NCBI GenBank assembly: GCA_900552285.1
Contig: URYV01000062.1
Location: 1-8,925, forward strand
DNA from: an uncultured Oscillospiraceae bacterium
GTDB taxonomy: Bacteria; Bacillota; Clostridia; Oscillospirales; Acutalibacteraceae
Length of the DNA stretch: 8,925 nt
Reading direction: 5' to 3'
A model generated the notes under the pieces. That model saw only the letters and a program-made list of their open reading frames with translations. It searched no databases and was not told the origin of the DNA. The first letter of the stretch is position 1. Every line of letters begins with the position of its first letter. The position numbers were made by a program, and so were the translations under genes. Positions 6,470 through 8,925 of this stretch are shown one piece after another.

Positions 6470-7498
6470 ATGGTAAAAGTTGCTATTAACGGTTTCGGTC
6501 GTATCGGCCGTCTGGCTTTCCGTCAGATGTTCGGTGCAGAAGGTTATGAGGTTGTTGCCATCAACGATCTCACCAGCCCCAAAATGCTGGCTCACCTTCT
6601 CAAATACGATTCTTCGCAAGGTAAATATGCCCTTGCCGACACCGTAAGCTACAAAGAAAACGAAGGCGCTGCAGGCGGCTCCATCACCGTTGACGGTAAG
6701 GAGATCACCATTTATGCAGAGCCCAAGGCCGAAAATCTCCCTTGGGGCGAGCTTGGCGTAGACGTGGTTCTCGAGTGCACCGGTTTCTACACCTCCAAGG
6801 AAAAGGCTTCGGCTCATATCAAGGCGGGCGCACGCAAGGTTGTTATTTCCGCCCCCGCAGGCAACGATCTTCCCACCGTTGTTTACAATGTTAACCATAA
6901 GATCCTTAAGGCAGAGGACACCGTTATTTCGGCCGCTTCCTGCACCACCAACTGCCTCGCTCCCATGGCAAAGGCTCTTAACGATCTCGCTCCCATCATG
7001 AGCGGTATCATGAGCACCATCCATGCCTACACCGGCGATCAGATGATCCTCGACGGTCCCCAGCGCAAAGGCGATCTCCGCCGTTCCCGCGCAGGCGCCG
7101 TGAACATCGTTCCCAACTCCACCGGTGCCGCCAAGGCTATCGGCCTTGTTATCCCCGAGCTCAACGGTAAGCTCATCGGTTCTGCTCAGCGCGTTCCCAC
7201 CCCCACCGGCTCGACCACCATTCTCGTTGCCGTTGTTAAGGGTCAGGTAACCAAGGAGCAGATCAACGACGCCATGAAGGCCGCTTCCACCGAGTCCTTC
7301 GGCTACAACACCGATGAAATCGTTTCCAGCGACATCGTAGGCTCCACCTACGGCTCCATCTTCGATGCCACCCAGACCATGGTTGCTCCCATGGAGGACG
7401 GCAACACCCAGGTTCAGGTTGTTTCTTGGTATGATAACGAGAACTCCTACACCAGCCAGATGGTCCGTACCATTAAGTATTTCTCCGAGCTTAAATAA
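6470..7498 (+). CDS. gap: Glyceraldehyde-3-phosphate dehydrogenase, NAD-dependent, glycolytic
   Basis: 342 residues, full length. It oxidises glyceraldehyde 3-phosphate with phosphate to 1,3-bisphosphoglycerate in the cytoplasm. The N-terminal nucleotide-binding fold starts INGFGRIGRLAFR (6-18). Asp33 in INDLTSP is the residue that usually selects NAD over NADP. The catalytic Cys158 lies in SCTTNC (157-162) and the partner His185 in IHAYTGDQ (184-191). DLRRSRAGAVNIVPNSTGAA (202-221) and the closing SWYDNENSYTSQMV (319-332) are standard family signatures. The segment DGPQRKGDLRR differs from the Bacillus/E. coli form and resembles the version found in many gut anaerobes. Codon use differs from neighbours: many GTT, GGT, ATC and AAC codons and few TCG, as expected for a highly expressed gene. 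It has its own promoter, a candidate Rex site and a strong terminator, so it is probably monocistronic. Confidence 0.97.
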   Translation: MVKVAINGFGRIGRLAFRQMFGAEGYEVVAINDLTSPKMLAHLLKYDSSQGKYALADTVSYKENEGAAGGSITVDGKEITIYAEPKAENLPWGELGVDVVLECTGFYTSKEKASAHIKAGARKVVISAPAGNDLPTVVYNVNHKILKAEDTVISAASCTTNCLAPMAKALNDLAPIMSGIMSTIHAYTGDQMILDGPQRKGDLRRSRAGAVNIVPNSTGAAKAIGLVIPELNGKLIGSAQRVPTPTGSTTILVAVVKGQVTKEQINDAMKAASTESFGYNTDEIVSSDIVGSTYGSIFDATQTMVAPMEDGNTQVQVVSWYDNENSYTSQMVRTIKYFSELK

Positions 7499-7513
7499 TT
7501 TAAGTTAAAACAC

Positions 7514-7553
7514 AAAACCGCCGTGGTCAGTCTTTCTCTCCGCGGCGGTTTTT
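7514..7553 (+). terminator. Intrinsic terminator after gap
   Basis: AAAACCGCCG (7514-7523) is perfectly complementary to CGGCGGTTTT (7543-7552), and the stem may extend by a T-G wobble and two G-C pairs. A short pyrimidine-rich loop separates the arms and a T5 run closes the structure. It begins 16 nt after the gap stop codon and ends only 16 nt before the next start codon. Confidence 0.9.
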
Positions 7554-7569
7554 GTTAGATGAGGTTTTT

Positions 7570-8925
7570 ATGAGTATTATGGAAAATATGCCCTTTGTCG
7601 CCTCCGACGAAAGGGTGAGAAAATTTCTGCTGCCCGAAAAAATCGTCAAAACGGGCGGAAACGTGAAAAATACCGACGCCCTTTTAAGGGCAAAACCCCT
7701 CCAAATCGGCCTTAATGAAAACGACCTTTGTACCCTTTCGAACGACGGGGGAGAAAACGCCTTTTTGGTGCTGGATTTCGGGCGGGAAATTCACGGAGGT
7801 ATAAGACTTCTTAATTTTGTTTCGGAAAAAACCGCCTATCCCCGCGTGCGGCTGACCTTCGGCGAATCGCTGTCCGAGGCAATGTCCGCCGTCGGTCAAA
7901 AGGGCGCCTGCAACGACCATTCGGTGCGGGATTTTGAAATCCCCCTTCCGTCCTACAGCGACCAGGAATGGGGTCAGACCGGTTTTCGGTTTGTTAAAAT
8001 CGAACTTTGCGAGCAGGACGCGGGCATTTCCCTTAAATCCGCCCTTGCCGTTTTCATATACCGAGACCTTGAATATAAGGGCTCCTTTCGCTGCAGCGAC
8101 GAAAAAATCAACAAAATATACGACACCGCCGCCTACACCTGCCACCTCAATCTTCAGCACATGGTGTGGGACGGCATAAAGCGCGACCGTCTTGTGTGGA
8201 TTGGGGATATGCACCCCGAAATGCTCACCGTCCGCTCGGTTTTCGGCCCCCTTGATATAATAGCAAAAAGCCTCGATTTCGCAAGGGATCAGGCGCCGCT
8301 GCCCCTTTACATGAACGGTATGGCATCCTACTCCCTTTGGTGGCTCATAATCGTGTGGGACTGGTATTTCTACACAGGGGATATTGATTTCCTCAAAAGC
8401 GAGGGTGAATACGCAAGGTCCCTTTTGAAGCAGCTGTGCGGCAAGGTGGGGGAGGACGGCGGCGACTGCCTTGAAAGCTATTTTCTCGATTGGCCCACCC
8501 ACCAAAAGCCGATTTCCGAAAAAAGCGGGGTGCGGGCGCTGCTTAAAATCGCCCTTTCAAAGGGGCAAAAGCTGTGTTCCGCTCTCGGTGATAAGGAGCT
8601 GTCGGCTCTTTGCGGCGAAAAGGCCGAGGCTCTCGCAAAACTTCCTCCCGAGCACCAAAATCAAAAGCAGACGGCGGCCGTTGCGGCTCTCTCCGGCCTT
8701 CTTTCCGACAATGAGGCCGCAAAGGTCATAAAGGACGGCGGGGTGAAGGGACTTTCGTCATATCTGCTTTTCTATACCTTAAAGGAGCTTTCGAAAACCG
8801 ACCCCGAATGTGCTCTTTCGCTGCTTAAAGATTATGAGTGCCGCCAGCTCGACAGGGGAGCGACGACATTTTTCGAAGATTATGACGTTTCCTGGGAGCA
8901 AAACGCGGGGGATATTCTTTCTCTT
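7570..8925 (+). CDS. GH78-like protein (alpha-L-rhamnosidase-related), 3' end cut by window edge
   Basis: The frame is open from the ATG at 7570 to the window end: 452 codons with no stop. GAGG (7561-7564) lies five bases upstream; in-frame ATGs at 7579 and 7588 are alternatives. Residues 69-77 (DFGREIHGG) and 135-145 (GQTGFRFVKIE) are typical of the N-terminal beta-sandwich of GH78 proteins. The (alpha/alpha)6-barrel then begins, with WDGIKRDRLVWIGDMHPE at 200-217, equivalent to the DCPxRDERLGWTGD motif of alpha-L-rhamnosidases. Asp206 stands where the general-acid Glu is expected, while Asp213 is kept. SYFLDWPTH follows near residue 300. No signal peptide is visible, so it is probably cytoplasmic and would act on small imported glycosides. 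GH78 enzymes release L-rhamnose by inversion; the true substrate is uncertain, and the general-base region is outside the window. Family placement is from motifs recalled by eye. Confidence 0.85.
   Translation, partial: MSIMENMPFVASDERVRKFLLPEKIVKTGGNVKNTDALLRAKPLQIGLNENDLCTLSNDGGENAFLVLDFGREIHGGIRLLNFVSEKTAYPRVRLTFGESLSEAMSAVGQKGACNDHSVRDFEIPLPSYSDQEWGQTGFRFVKIELCEQDAGISLKSALAVFIYRDLEYKGSFRCSDEKINKIYDTAAYTCHLNLQHMVWDGIKRDRLVWIGDMHPEMLTVRSVFGPLDIIAKSLDFARDQAPLPLYMNGMASYSLWWLIIVWDWYFYTGDIDFLKSEGEYARSLLKQLCGKVGEDGGDCLESYFLDWPTHQKPISEKSGVRALLKIALSKGQKLCSALGDKELSALCGEKAEALAKLPPEHQNQKQTAAVAALSGLLSDNEAAKVIKDGGVKGLSSYLLFYTLKELSKTDPECALSLLKDYECRQLDRGATTFFEDYDVSWEQNAGDILSL

Noticed and set aside
7684..8505. 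A 273-codon minus-strand open frame opposite the GH78-like gene.
   Set aside because: The plus strand carries recognisable glycosidase motifs in one long frame; the antisense translation shows no coherent domain.

Overview
The window looks like chromosomal DNA from an anaerobic Firmicute of class Clostridia, probably an uncultured gut lineage near Oscillospiraceae/Christensenellales. The basis is a SpoIID-family sporulation-type lytic transglycosylase, a YlmH-type S4 RNA-binding protein, strong AGGAGG-like ribosome binding sites, SigA promoters with 17-nt spacers, and moderately high GC with many GCC, GAC and TCG codons. The lineage is inferred from gene content; no rRNA or tRNA is present to confirm it.

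Layout. (a) 1-1328 (+): the 3' part of a gene for an Asp-rich protein of unknown function, cut by the left edge. (b) 1336-1382: a hairpin that can terminate transcription from both sides, between convergent genes. (c) 3130-1394 (-): a SpoIID-like gene followed by a ylmH-like gene. The second gene has its own near-consensus promoter, whose -35 box contains the stop codon of the first. (d) 3131-3211: a divergent intergenic region with a clear SigA promoter for the rightward genes. (e) 3212-6345 (+): a tight three-gene unit of citrate synthase, an 8-helix membrane protein of unknown function and a small SGNH/GDSL hydrolase, with gaps of 14 and 3 nt. (f) 6346-6469: the control region of gap, with a candidate Rex operator just upstream of a 17-nt-spaced promoter. 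(g) 6470-7498 (+): glycolytic GAPDH, then a strong intrinsic terminator. (h) 7570-8925 (+): the first 452 codons of a GH78-like (alpha-L-rhamnosidase-related) protein, running off the right edge.

How the genes fit together. Citrate synthase and GAPDH are central carbon enzymes. In an anaerobe, citrate synthase most likely feeds 2-oxoglutarate and glutamate synthesis. A Rex-type operator at gap would tie glycolysis to the NADH/NAD+ ratio. The SpoIID-like and YlmH-like genes concern the cell wall or sporulation and ribosome-associated RNA. The GH78-like gene suggests use of plant or host glycans. Most of the window is ordinary core genome. The least explained parts are the membrane protein and SGNH hydrolase behind citrate synthase, the left-edge protein, and the acidic substitution in the GH78-like active-site motif. 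I found no CRISPR array, mobile element, phage gene or RNA gene, and no clear new multi-gene system.
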